Source: CAIWHR01 sp035541655 (lineage in GTDB: Bacteria > Pseudomonadota > Gammaproteobacteria > Burkholderiales > Casimicrobiaceae). Taken from it: DNA of 28,668 nt. The position numbers and the translations under genes are program-made. The stretch is from assembly GCA_035541655.1 (NCBI GenBank), contig DATKMY010000020.1:1-28668 (forward strand), in the 5' to 3' direction. A model generated the notes under the pieces. The model was not told the DNA's origin and made no database searches. It saw only the letters and a program-made list of their open reading frames with translations. Positions 7,004-14,669 of the stretch are shown here, one piece after another (the stretch's first letter is position 1; each line of letters starts with the position of its first letter).

Positions 7004-8397
7004 GCGTCGGACTCATCGCGAAGCGCCTGCTGCCGTTCGCGCTGGTCTTCGGGATCTGGCTCTGGCCGGTGCCCGCCGGCCTCACCGCTCCCGCCTGGGA
7101 TCTCTTCGCCGTGTTCGTCGCAGCGATCGCGTCGGTGCTGGTCGGCGCGTTTCCGCTCCTCACGTCGACGATGCTGGCGGTCGCCGCCGTCGTGATCACC
7201 GGAACGATCACGCCTGCGCAGGCGTTTGCGGGCTTCGCGAACTCGAGCGTGCTTCTCGTCGTCATCGCGTTCCTCGTCGCGCAGGCGGTCGTCAAATCCG
7301 GATTGGGGCATCGGATCAGCCTGTTCATGGTGAGCCGCTTCGGCCGCTCATCGCTCGGGCTCGCATACAGCATCGTGCTGACCGACGCAGTGATCGCGCC
7401 GGCGGTTCCGAGCAACACCGCACGCGGCGGCGTCATTTACCCCGTCGTGCTGTCGGTCGCGCAGGGCGCGGGCTCGCGCCCCGGCGACCCCGAGGGCCGC
7501 CGGCTGGGCGGCTACCTGATGTTCTGCGGGATGGCGAGCCTCGCGGTGTCCTCTGCGCTGTGGATGACCGCGACGTCCGCGAATCCGATTGGCATCCAGA
7601 TCGCGAAGGATTTCGGGATCGACATCGGATTCGGCAAGTGGCTCGTCACCGCGTCGGTGCCGGCGCTCGTCGCGATCCTCGCGCTGCCTCTGCTCGTCGC
7701 GAAGCTCTTTCCGCCCGGCGTTTCGGCCACACCCGAGGCGCCCGCGGCGGCGCGCGCGGCGCTCGCCAAGATGGGTCCGCTCACCCGCGACGAGCGGGTG
7801 ACGGCGGTCGCGTTCGTCGTGATGGTCGCGGGCTGGATCTTCGCCGACCGGCTGAAGCTCAACGTCACGAGCGTCGCGTTCGCCGGACTCGGCGTGCTGC
7901 TGATGATGAACGTGCTGACGCTCGACGATATCGCGAAGCAGGGCGACACGCTTGCGACTTTCCTCTGGCTCGCGGTGTTGTTCGCGCTTTCCGGTCAGCT
8001 CAACGAGCTCGGATTCATGAGCTATGCTGGCCAGCGCCTCGCGGCCGGGCTCTCCGGGATCTCGTGGCCGATGACCTACGTTGCGCTCGTCGTCCTCTAT
8101 GTCGCGATCCACTACATGTTCGTCAGCCAGTCGTCGCAGGTGCTCGCGCTGCTCGGGGTGTTCCTCGACGTGGGGATCCGCGGCGGCGTGCCGGCGCCAC
8201 TGATGGCGTTCGCGCTGCTCTTCGCGAGCAGCTACTTTTCGGTCATCACGCCGCAGGGCGGAAGCCAGAACGTGATCTTCGTCGCGAGCGGCTACCTGCA
8301 GCAGAGCGAGCTCTACCGGCTCGGTCTCCTGATTACGCTGTTCTTCCTCGCGGTGTTCATGGTGATCGGCACCGCGTGGATCCTCGTGGTAACGTGA
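7000..8397 (+). CDS. DASS/SLC13 family anion (probably dicarboxylate) transporter
   Basis: A 465-residue inner-membrane protein with about 12 hydrophobic segments, the size of divalent anion:sodium symporters. The first SNT substrate/sodium motif is seen as PAVPSNTARGG at 136-143. A following region, FCGMASLAVSSALWMTATSANP, matches the CitT/2-oxoglutarate-malate translocator branch, and the C-terminal half has the second hairpin motif around ITPQGGSQNVIF. This branch moves C4/C5 dicarboxylates or tricarboxylates; the exact substrate and coupling ion (sodium or antiport) cannot be read here. The GTG at 7000 is the start: GGAG lies 8 bp upstream, the first helix follows at once, and the codon overlaps the TGA of the upstream lipoprotein. 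An N-terminal extension to 6880 in the same frame would lie wholly inside that gene. Confidence 0.85.
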   Translation: MSVGLIAKRLLPFALVFGIWLWPVPAGLTAPAWDLFAVFVAAIASVLVGAFPLLTSTMLAVAAVVITGTITPAQAFAGFANSSVLLVVIAFLVAQAVVKSGLGHRISLFMVSRFGRSSLGLAYSIVLTDAVIAPAVPSNTARGGVIYPVVLSVAQGAGSRPGDPEGRRLGGYLMFCGMASLAVSSALWMTATSANPIGIQIAKDFGIDIGFGKWLVTASVPALVAILALPLLVAKLFPPGVSATPEAPAAARAALAKMGPLTRDERVTAVAFVVMVAGWIFADRLKLNVTSVAFAGLGVLLMMNVLTLDDIAKQGDTLATFLWLAVLFALSGQLNELGFMSYAGQRLAAGLSGISWPMTYVALVVLYVAIHYMFVSQSSQVLALLGVFLDVGIRGGVPAPLMAFALLFASSYFSVITPQGGSQNVIFVASGYLQQSELYRLGLLITLFFLAVFMVIGTAWILVVT

Positions 8398-8437
8398 CCG
8401 ACGAGCTTGCCGCCCGAGGTAGGATCCGAATCCGAAC

Positions 8438-9553
8438 ATGAACGAACAAAGACCGAATCCGCTGGCGCGGGGCGATCTCACGCGCACGGTGCTGGCCGTG
8501 CTGCTGATCGCCACGCTGATCGCCACGTCGCTGTGGGTCCTGCGCCCGTTCCTGCTGGCGCTGGTCTGGGCGACGATGATCGTCGTTGCGACGTGGCCGC
8601 TGATGCTGAAGGTGCAGACCGCGCTGCGTCGGCGCTGGCTGGCGGTCACGGTGATGACCGGCGCGATGCTGATCGTGTTCGTTGTGCCGCTCGTGCTGGC
8701 GATCCAGTCCGTCGTCGAGAACGCCGATACGATCACGCGAACGGTGCGCAGCGTCGCAGCGAGCGAGATTCCGCCGCCGCCCGAATGGGTTGCGAAGATC
8801 CCGATGGTCGGCGCGCAGATTTCGAGCTACTGGCACGGCGTAGCGGAAGGGGGGAAGGCGGGCCTCGTCGCGCGGCTGGCGCCGTACGCCGGAGACGCAG
8901 CGAAGTGGCTCGCCGGGCAGTTCGGGGACGTCGGCCTGCTCGTGCTTCATTTCCTGCTGACGGTGACGATTGCAGCGATTCTGTATGCGAACGGAGAGAC
9001 CGCGAGCGCCGGCGTGATCCGTTTCGGGCGACGCCTTGCGGGAGATCGTGGCGAGAGCGTCGTTCGCCTCGCCGGCCAGGCGATCCGCGGCGTTGCGCTC
9101 GGCGTTGTCGGCACCGCGCTCATTCAGACGGCCCTCGCCGGTCTCGGTCTCGCGGTTGCCGGCATTCCGTACGCGGCGCTGCTCACTGCGGTCGTCCTGT
9201 TCCTCTGCATCGCTCAGGTGGGGCCGCTGATCGTGCTCGCACCCGCCGTCATCTGGCTCTTCTGGATCGACGCGACCGGACGCGGGACGATGCTTCTCGT
9301 CTGGAGCATCGTCGTCGGGCTGCTCGACAACGTGCTGCGCCCGATCCTGATCCGCCGCGGCGCCGACCTGCCGATGCTGCTCATCTTCGCCGGCGTGCTC
9401 GGCGGCCTGTTCGCATTCGGGATCGTGGGGCTGTTCGTCGGCCCGGTGATGCTCGCGGTCACCTACACGCTGCTGCTCGAATGGGTCACTGAGCAGGGCG
9501 ACGATTTGAACGCAAAAGGGCCGCCCCCCAGCCGGGACGACGCCTTGAGCTGA
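8438..9553 (+). CDS. ydiK: AI-2E/YdiK family permease
   Basis: A 371-residue membrane protein of the AI-2E exporter (PerM/YdiK) family. The order is two N-terminal helices, a third helix near 70-90, an amphipathic region (about 95-155), then a C-terminal bundle of helices. The conserved VGLLDNVLRPILIRRG segment is near 298-313, and GGLFAFGIVGLFVGPVMLAV follows. It most resembles YdiK, whose substrate is unknown; some family members export autoinducer-2 or couple sodium/proton exchange. It starts 40 bp after the DASS transporter with only a weak AGGA-like ribosome-binding site. The end is nearly back-to-back with the convergent lipoprotein gene (9 bp apart), so no room exists for a separate terminator. 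Confidence 0.88.
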   Translation: MNEQRPNPLARGDLTRTVLAVLLIATLIATSLWVLRPFLLALVWATMIVVATWPLMLKVQTALRRRWLAVTVMTGAMLIVFVVPLVLAIQSVVENADTITRTVRSVAASEIPPPPEWVAKIPMVGAQISSYWHGVAEGGKAGLVARLAPYAGDAAKWLAGQFGDVGLLVLHFLLTVTIAAILYANGETASAGVIRFGRRLAGDRGESVVRLAGQAIRGVALGVVGTALIQTALAGLGLAVAGIPYAALLTAVVLFLCIAQVGPLIVLAPAVIWLFWIDATGRGTMLLVWSIVVGLLDNVLRPILIRRGADLPMLLIFAGVLGGLFAFGIVGLFVGPVMLAVTYTLLLEWVTEQGDDLNAKGPPPSRDDALS

Positions 9554-9562
9554 CGACGGCCG

Positions 9563-9787
9563 TTACTGCTGCTGCTTGCCCTTGATGTTGCCGACGACGC
9601 CGCCGGCCACCGCGCCGACCGCGGCGCCGGTCCAGCCGCTGCCCCCCGCGATCGCCGCAATGCCCGCGCCGGCGGCGGCACCGATCGCCGCGCCCGTCAC
9701 CGTTCCCTGCTGCTGCGGCGTCATCGTCGTGCAACCGACTACCACGGTTGCCGCGGCGAGGGCTGCCATCGTTCCGATTCGCTTCAT
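9563..9787 (-). CDS. glycine-zipper lipoprotein
   Basis: A 74-residue small lipoprotein. The signal peptide ends in a VVGC lipobox (Cys19). The rest is a glycine zipper of alternating Gly/Ala (GAAIGAAAGAGIAAIAGG and GAAVGAVAGGVVG), followed by the charged tail KGKQQQ. Such proteins associate with or span the outer membrane or form oligomers; no specific role can be given. On the minus strand it starts 12 bp after the stop of the small exported protein gene, so the two are an operon. The 3' end faces ydiK 9 bp away. Confidence 0.8.
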   Translation of the reverse strand: MKRIGTMAALAAATVVVGCTTMTPQQQGTVTGAAIGAAAGAGIAAIAGGSGWTGAAVGAVAGGVVGNIKGKQQQ

Positions 9788-9799
9788 CTTCTGCCTCCG

Positions 9800-10177
9800 C
9801 TAGCTCGGTTTCCTGAGTCCCGGCACGACCATCTCGAACCAGATCGTCTCGATGACCGGCCGCTGCATCTGATCGGGATGCGCGGCGTACCACTTGTTGA
9901 GACCGTCGCGAACGCTGTCGAGCGACTGCCCCTTCAATCCCTTGACCATCCGCGGCAGGACGCTCTGCGCGTCCGAAGGGGGGGTCGCTCCTTCGTAAGC
10001 CGTCTCGATCTGGACGATGTTGGCGATGCCGATCAGGTACGCTTTCTTCATCTCCTCGGTGGACTTGGTCCAATGCTCGCCGGTAACGAGCGGGACCTCT
10101 TCTGCCCGGGCGATTCCCGCCATCAGCATCAGCAGGATCGATGCCGCACCCAACAATAGCCGCCATTGCCTTGTCAT
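9800..10177 (-). CDS. small exported protein of unknown function
   Basis: A 125-residue protein with a signal peptide (MTRQWRLLLGAASILLMLMAGIARA, cleavage after about 25) and a compact helical mature domain of 100 residues without cysteines. It has the segments MKKAYLIGIANIVQIE and LDSVRDGLNKWYAAHPDQ, ending IETIWFEMVVPGLRKPS. I have seen similar sequences only as hypothetical proteins and do not assign a family. The ATG at 10177 is preceded by a good GAGGGAGG site; the frame extends upstream to 10348, but that extension is arginine-rich and unlikely to be translated. It is the first gene of a two-gene unit with the glycine-zipper lipoprotein, which suggests a joint envelope role. Confidence 0.75.
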   Translation of the reverse strand: MTRQWRLLLGAASILLMLMAGIARAEEVPLVTGEHWTKSTEEMKKAYLIGIANIVQIETAYEGATPPSDAQSVLPRMVKGLKGQSLDSVRDGLNKWYAAHPDQMQRPVIETIWFEMVVPGLRKPS

Positions 10178-10499
10178 CGTTCCCTCCCTCGAAGACCGGA
10201 TTTTGGTCCGTACGCGCGGTCGCAAGGGTACCCCGCAAAGGCGCGGCCAGGTTTGATCGAACGCAATTTCGACCGCGGTCAACGCAGAAGAGGCCGTCGT
10301 CTCGGCCCCGCGGAGGCCTGGCGCACCCATTGGCGCTCGGCGCAGCAAATGCCGCCGGGGCGTCCCGTCGAGGCGGGCCGAGGTCCGTTTACTTCAGTCA
10401 AGGCGGTCGGCTCGGTCGCGGGTGCGATCCCGGCTACCCGTCGCGATTGGCCGAATGGCTCGGGGACCCGCGGAATTCGGAGTCGGATCCCCCGCGACG
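10178..10499. other. intergenic region without a supported gene
   Basis: About 320 bp between two minus-strand genes. Several frames stay open on both strands but they are Arg/Pro-rich, lack ribosome-binding sites and look like composition artefacts. It should carry the promoter for the small exported protein. A weak FNR-like half site, TTGAT at 10253-10257 (ATCAA on the minus strand), is present, but its partner half is poor. No tRNA or terminator could be supported. Confidence 0.4.
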
Positions 10500-11159
10500 T
10501 CATCCTCCAAGGGCTTTGACTGCGGCAATCAGCACCGCGCCGAACACCGCCATCAGGAAACCAGTTCGCACCGGATGAACGTGCCCGGCGTGGCGGCCCA
10601 GCGCGAATCCGGCCGCGAAGAGCATCGCCAGCGTGATTGCCTGCGAAACACGCATCGCCTGCGCCGGGTCGCTGGTCAGCACGAACGGCAGGACCACCGG
10701 AAACGTCGCGATGACGACCACCAGGAAGATGCCGAGCGCTTCGAGAAAATCGCGAGGTCGCAACACGCCGGGTTCGGCGGCCGGCAGCACGAGAAGATTG
10801 CGACGCATGCCTTCGATCTCGTCGTGACCGGCGATCTCGGCCAGCGCCTCCGGCAGCGCTCGCGCGATCAGATCGCGCCCCTTTGCCGCTTCCAGGCTGG
10901 CGATCCGCTTCGCAAGCGCCCGGTCGCGCGTGCGCTCAGTGGCGGTCCGCACCAGGTACATCACCGCGTCGACGAGCCCCCATGCGAGATTGCAGCCGAG
11001 CGCCGCCGCCAGGATGGTGCGCACCTCGCGCTGCCCCGCCGTGGCGATCGACAGCGAACCGACGATCGTGACCGCCATGATGAGCCCGAACAGGATCTCC
11101 GAGATGCGGTCGACGGGATCGAGCAACCGTTCACGCTCTTCGCCCGGCTCTCTTTTCAT
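10500..11159 (-). CDS. VIT1/CCC1-like membrane protein
   Basis: A 219-residue protein with five predicted membrane helices, roughly at 19-39, 48-70, 138-160, 170-190 and 198-218. The first two helices carry the pattern typical of VIT/CCC1-related proteins (VDRISEILFGLIMAVTIVGS, then ALGCNLAWGLVDAVMYLV), and the last helix ends in VLIAAVKALGG. Canonical VIT/CCC1 proteins export iron or manganese; here the middle region between helices 2 and 3 is a cytoplasmic helical segment. I see no clear set of metal-binding Glu/Met residues, so metal transport is an assumption from family only. The start at 11159 faces the divergent DUF2254 gene 89 bp away. Confidence 0.7.
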   Translation of the reverse strand: MKREPGEERERLLDPVDRISEILFGLIMAVTIVGSLSIATAGQREVRTILAAALGCNLAWGLVDAVMYLVRTATERTRDRALAKRIASLEAAKGRDLIARALPEALAEIAGHDEIEGMRRNLLVLPAAEPGVLRPRDFLEALGIFLVVVIATFPVVLPFVLTSDPAQAMRVSQAITLAMLFAAGFALGRHAGHVHPVRTGFLMAVFGAVLIAAVKALGG

Positions 11160-11210
11160 ACTCGGCTCCCCGTTGTACGTGCGAATGCGGGGGCAACGAG
11201 CTCCCCGGGC

Positions 11211-11234
11211 GATAATGCGACTCCGAACATTATG
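11211..11234. promoter_or_regulatory. possible back-to-back -10 elements between divergent genes
   Basis: The 89-bp divergent gap between the VIT-like gene and DUF2254 holds the inverted repeat ATAATG (11212-11217) and CATTAT (11228-11233). It gives GATAAT on the plus strand and CATAAT on the minus strand as -10-like hexamers facing away from each other. No good -35 is seen for either, so this is tentative. Confidence 0.3.
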
Positions 11235-11248
11235 ACGGAAGTCCGCGG

Positions 11249-12634
11249 ATGAGCCCGAAGCCCAACGAACGCGTATCGACGACGACCGCTCGCGCGATCG
11301 TTCGCTGGCGCCGCTTCCGGCGCGGCGTCAGAGACAAGCTGACCTGGAACCGTCTGTATCGGACGACGAGCTACTTGAAATCCGCGCTGTGGACGGTGCC
11401 GATCATCGCGATCGTCCTCGAGCTGCTGCTGACGCCATTCCTGCGCGAGCTCGACGCCTGGCTCCAATGGCGCGTTTCCGGGCTCGAAGTCACGGGCGCG
11501 CAGGCGCTCTATCAGACCGTCATCACGCTGACACTGTCGTTCCTGGTGTTCACCTTCGGCTCGCTGCTCGTCGCGATCCAGATTGCAGGCGGCCAGCTCA
11601 CGCCGCGGATCATCGCGACGACGCTGCTGCGTGACAACGTCGTCCGCTACAGCGTCGGCCTGTTCGTGTTCACGCTGGTCTTCGCGGTGAGCGCGCTCAA
11701 TCACCAGGAGAAGGCGGTGCTCGAGATCGTCGCGCTGCTGACGGGCGTTCTCGGCGTCGCGTCGATCGCCGATTTCCTGTTCCTGATCGACTATGCGGCG
11801 CGGCTGCTGCGGCCTGTCAGCATCGTCGCGCGCATCGGAGACGAGGGTGTCGCCGTCATCAAGGCCGTGTACCCCGCTCCCGCGACGGTGCTGCCCAAGG
11901 ACTCCCCGGAGCTACGACCGCTGCCCCCCGCGCCGACGCGTACCGTCCCGCACGAAGGCAGGTCCGAGATCGTTCTCGCCGTCGACCTGCCGACGCTCGT
12001 CGCCGCGGCCCGACGTCACGACGGCGCGATCGAATTCCTGCCCCAGGTCGGGGACTTCGTCGCGGCGGACGAGCCGCTGTTCGCGCTCTACGGCGGCGCC
12101 GTCGCGATCGACGACAGCGTACTGCGCGCTACCGTCGCGTTCGGGCCCGAGCGAACACTCGAGCAGGATCCGATGTTCGCGTTCCGGATTCTCGTGGACA
12201 TCGCCCTGAAGGCGCTGTCGCCGGCGATCAACGATCCGACGACCGGTGTTCTGGCGATCGACCAGGTGCACAGGCTGCTGCGCGTGCTCGGAAAACGGGA
12301 GCTTCACGGCGAAGTCATTCCCGATGCCGCCGGCAATCAGCGCGTGATCTTCAGGACTCCGAACTGGGACGACTTCGTTCACGTCGCGTGCACCGAGATC
12401 CGCGCGTGCGGTGCGAACAACATCCAGATCGCGCGGCGGCTCCGGGCGATGCTGGACAATCTTCGGCGAACCCTGCCCGAGCATCGCCACGACATTCTGA
12501 GGCGCGAGCTCGACGTGCTCGATCGGACGATCCGAACCATCTACACGTTGCCGGAAGAGCTCGCGCTCGCCTCCGTCCCGGACCCGCAGGGATTGGGGGG
12601 GTCGTCGCGCGCGCCCGTCCTCGGTCCAGGATGA
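11249..12634 (+). CDS. DUF2254 family membrane protein
   Basis: A 461-residue inner-membrane protein of the DUF2254 family. Four helices lie in the N-terminal half (about 44-64, 84-110, 128-150 and 155-178). They include the family landmarks TLSFLVFTFGSLLVAIQIA and QLTPRIIATTLLRDNVVRYSVG. A soluble C-terminal domain follows, with the RTLEQDPMFAFRILVDIALK and ALSPAINDPTTGV motifs that are highly typical of DUF2254. The protein's function is unknown; the ALSPAINDP motif is a useful diagnostic rather than a catalytic one. It is the first gene of a plus-strand pair, with the BASS-type transporter 97 bp downstream. The start has only a weak purine-rich site upstream. Confidence 0.9.
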   Translation: MSPKPNERVSTTTARAIVRWRRFRRGVRDKLTWNRLYRTTSYLKSALWTVPIIAIVLELLLTPFLRELDAWLQWRVSGLEVTGAQALYQTVITLTLSFLVFTFGSLLVAIQIAGGQLTPRIIATTLLRDNVVRYSVGLFVFTLVFAVSALNHQEKAVLEIVALLTGVLGVASIADFLFLIDYAARLLRPVSIVARIGDEGVAVIKAVYPAPATVLPKDSPELRPLPPAPTRTVPHEGRSEIVLAVDLPTLVAAARRHDGAIEFLPQVGDFVAADEPLFALYGGAVAIDDSVLRATVAFGPERTLEQDPMFAFRILVDIALKALSPAINDPTTGVLAIDQVHRLLRVLGKRELHGEVIPDAAGNQRVIFRTPNWDDFVHVACTEIRACGANNIQIARRLRAMLDNLRRTLPEHRHDILRRELDVLDRTIRTIYTLPEELALASVPDPQGLGGSSRAPVLGPG

Positions 12635-12731
12635 GCAACGCGCCCTCCAACCGCTGCGGCGACCTCGCATCCGCAGGCTCGGCGCGACTGTCGGCATCAG
12701 CGCCCGCGACGGGACGAGGCGGTCTTCCCTG

Positions 12732-13622
12732 ATGCCGATAAGCGGCCCCGTCCCGGATTGGCTGCTTTCGGTCGTCGCGGCTGCGACGCTCTTCGCGGTC
12801 ATGTTCGATCTGGGACTCGCGATCGTGCCTGCCGAGTTCCGCTGGGTCGGCGAGCGGCCGGAGCTGCTGCTTAAGGGGCTGTTCTCGGTGCTGGTCGCCG
12901 TGCCGGGAGCCGCGTGGCTGGTCGCCCGCGCGTTCGACCTGCCCCGGGCGGCGGAGATCGGCATCATGCTGATGGCGATTGCTCCCGGAGCGCCCGTCGC
13001 GTTGCGTCGGTCTTTGGGTGCCGGAGGCCACCGCTCGTTCGCTCCCGCGCTACAGATCGCCGTCGCGGCGCTCGCCGTCGTCTCTATGCCGCTATCGGTT
13101 GCGGCGTTCAACGAGTACTACGGCGGGCACGCGGAGGTGTCCCCGCTACCGCTCGCCCGACAAGTCTTCGTCGCGCAGCTCCTTCCGCTGTCGCTCGGAA
13201 TGCTCGCGCGGCATTTCTTCGGGGCGCAGGCCGAGTGGGCCGAGCCGAGGCTGCGCAAGGTCGGAGGAATCCTGCTGGTCGTCCTGCTCGTCCTCGCGCT
13301 GATCGACATCGGGGAAGTCGTCCTCGGCGCGGGGCTGCGCGTGACTCTCGCGATCGTCACCGTCACCCTGCTCGCGGTCGCGGTCGGACACGTGATGGGC
13401 GGACCCGAGCCGGCGACGCGCACGGCGACCGCGATTTCGAGCGCTGCGCGCAATCCCGGTCTCGCCCTGCTCGTGGCTACGCTCAACCGCGCGCCGCCCG
13501 CGATGACCGCGACGGTGCTCGCGTACTTTGTGATCGCGGCGCTGACGCTGATTCCCTATGTGGCGTGGCGCAGGCGCACCGGTGCGGCCGCGGCGGGAAT
13601 TCCGGATCCGCCATCGCAATGA
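12732..13622 (+). CDS. bile acid:sodium symporter (BASS) family protein
   Basis: A 296-residue inner-membrane protein with about nine or ten hydrophobic segments, in the size range of the SBF/BASS family (about 290-330). The first helix contains FDLGLAIVPAEFRW, similar to the FxMGL entry motif. A helix with IGIMLMAIAPGAPVALRR corresponds to the conserved LxxxxPGG region, and the later TATAISSAARNPGLALLVA matches the ExGxxNxxLA-type crossover helix. The usual Glu is replaced by Ser/Ala and the Asn is retained. The substrate is unknown; bacterial members carry pantoate, bile acids, pyruvate or other organic anions. The replaced Glu means sodium coupling should not be assumed. It ends 58 bp before the convergent outer-membrane gene. 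Confidence 0.75.
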   Translation: MPISGPVPDWLLSVVAAATLFAVMFDLGLAIVPAEFRWVGERPELLLKGLFSVLVAVPGAAWLVARAFDLPRAAEIGIMLMAIAPGAPVALRRSLGAGGHRSFAPALQIAVAALAVVSMPLSVAAFNEYYGGHAEVSPLPLARQVFVAQLLPLSLGMLARHFFGAQAEWAEPRLRKVGGILLVVLLVLALIDIGEVVLGAGLRVTLAIVTVTLLAVAVGHVMGGPEPATRTATAISSAARNPGLALLVATLNRAPPAMTATVLAYFVIAALTLIPYVAWRRRTGAAAAGIPDPPSQ

Positions 13623-13643
13623 GGTGCGCGGGCAAGCGGTAAT

Positions 13644-13662
13644 TTGTCAACTTTGTTGACAA
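13644..13662. promoter_or_regulatory. perfect 8-3-8 palindrome TTGTCAAC-TTT-GTTGACAA
   Basis: A perfect inverted repeat of 8 bp with a 3-bp spacer in the 58-bp gap between two convergent genes. It is AT-rich in a GC-rich setting and has no T-run on either side, so it is not a standard terminator. It looks like an operator for a dimeric regulator; GTTGACAA-type arms are seen with some GntR-family sites. Its place at two 3' ends is odd for an operator. Confidence 0.5.
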
Positions 13663-13680
13663 TCGCCGGACGCGCTCCCC

Positions 13681-14601
13681 TCAGATGCCGCCGCCCCACC
13701 GGTATTGCCAGGCAAGGCCGAGCAGGTCGTAGTTGTTGCCGGTTCGCGCCGAGACTCCGCTGCTCGCGTAGAGCTTCACCGAGTTCCGGCGATCGACGGG
13801 AATGGCAAGCGTCGCGCCCAGCCGCCAGTTCTGCTGCAGGTCGGCGCTCAGCGTGCCGTTGAGCGTCGTGCGCCCTCCTGTGAAATACGTCGCGTCGAGC
13901 GAGCCCCACATGCCGTTGGAGAAGCTGTAGATCGCGTGACCCTGGAACGAATAGAGCGGATCGCGCGACACCGTGTTCCCTCCGTAGAAGTCGTTGTTGT
14001 CGGTGTAGAGCGTCGCCGCGGCGGTGAACTCGAACGTCCAGGGGTCGATCGCTTTCGAGATGCCGATCTCGGGCTTGAATGCCCAGCGGTTGGTGCCGAT
14101 GTTGACGAGGCGGCTCGCGTCGTACTGTCCCCACGGCGCGAACACCCGAAGGCTCGCACCGATGATCAGATCCTGGCGATAGCTCGCGAACTCGGGCAGC
14201 GACAGCGCAGGCGCGCCGTAGAGATTGACCGACAAGCGGAACGCGGGATCGGAGAAGCCGTTGACGATCCGCTGCAACGGTGCGCCCTGGTATTCGGCGG
14301 ATCCGGAGAGCCAGGTGTACGGGACGATGGCGTCGACCTTCGCCGACATTCCCCAGAGGTCGAGCACGTGCGCGAAGCCGACGACCGCATTCGACGTGTG
14401 CAAGTGCGGGTTGGTGATCGGCAGCGAGTCGTCGGTCGCGATTCCGCCCCGCGTATACGCGTAGCCTCCGACGAAGAAGTTCACGCCCACCGGTGCGTTG
14501 GAATACGCGCGCGGCTCGATCTCCTGCGCCCGCAGCTCGACAGGCGAGGCGATTACGACGGCGGCGAGCGCCGCAGCCGAGAGCACGTGGGAGCGGCTCA
14601 T
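13681..14601 (-). CDS. MetA/phenol-degradation-type outer-membrane barrel protein
   Basis: A 306-residue exported protein with a signal peptide (MSRSHVLSAAALAAVVIASPVELRAQ) and an outer-membrane beta-barrel pattern: alternating strands with many Tyr, Trp, Asn and Gly. The landmarks are EPRAYSNAPVGVNFFVGGYAY near the mature N-terminus, LPEFASYRQDLIIGASLRV, and the closing strand GLAWQYRWGGGI, which ends close to an aromatic residue. These fit the Phenol_MetA_deg (PF13557-like) family of putative transporters. Some members sit beside aromatic-degradation genes, but no such genes are present here, so the substrate is unknown. It follows the carbonic anhydrase gene by 68 bp on the same strand. 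The ATG at 14601 is chosen because the signal peptide begins there; upstream in-frame sequence is Arg-rich and overlaps the carbonic anhydrase. Confidence 0.75.
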   Translation of the reverse strand: MSRSHVLSAAALAAVVIASPVELRAQEIEPRAYSNAPVGVNFFVGGYAYTRGGIATDDSLPITNPHLHTSNAVVGFAHVLDLWGMSAKVDAIVPYTWLSGSAEYQGAPLQRIVNGFSDPAFRLSVNLYGAPALSLPEFASYRQDLIIGASLRVFAPWGQYDASRLVNIGTNRWAFKPEIGISKAIDPWTFEFTAAATLYTDNNDFYGGNTVSRDPLYSFQGHAIYSFSNGMWGSLDATYFTGGRTTLNGTLSADLQQNWRLGATLAIPVDRRNSVKLYASSGVSARTGNNYDLLGLAWQYRWGGGI

Positions 14602-14669
14602 CGGGGCCCGGCGCGCATCGGTAGGCGCCGACGCGGCGGTTGGCGGTGCCGAATCGGCCCCGGCGATTC

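Noticed and set aside
10253..10266. Possible FNR-like box TTGAT-CGAA-CGCAA upstream of the small exported protein gene.
   Set aside because: The right half lacks the TCA core (two mismatches), and with GC-rich background a TAnnnT hexamer at 22 bp can arise by chance.
10240..10480. tRNA-like stretches (for example around GGGTGCGATCCCGG near 10420-10435).
   Set aside because: The T-arm cannot form a five-pair stem with a TTC-type loop, and no acceptor or anticodon arm fits around it.
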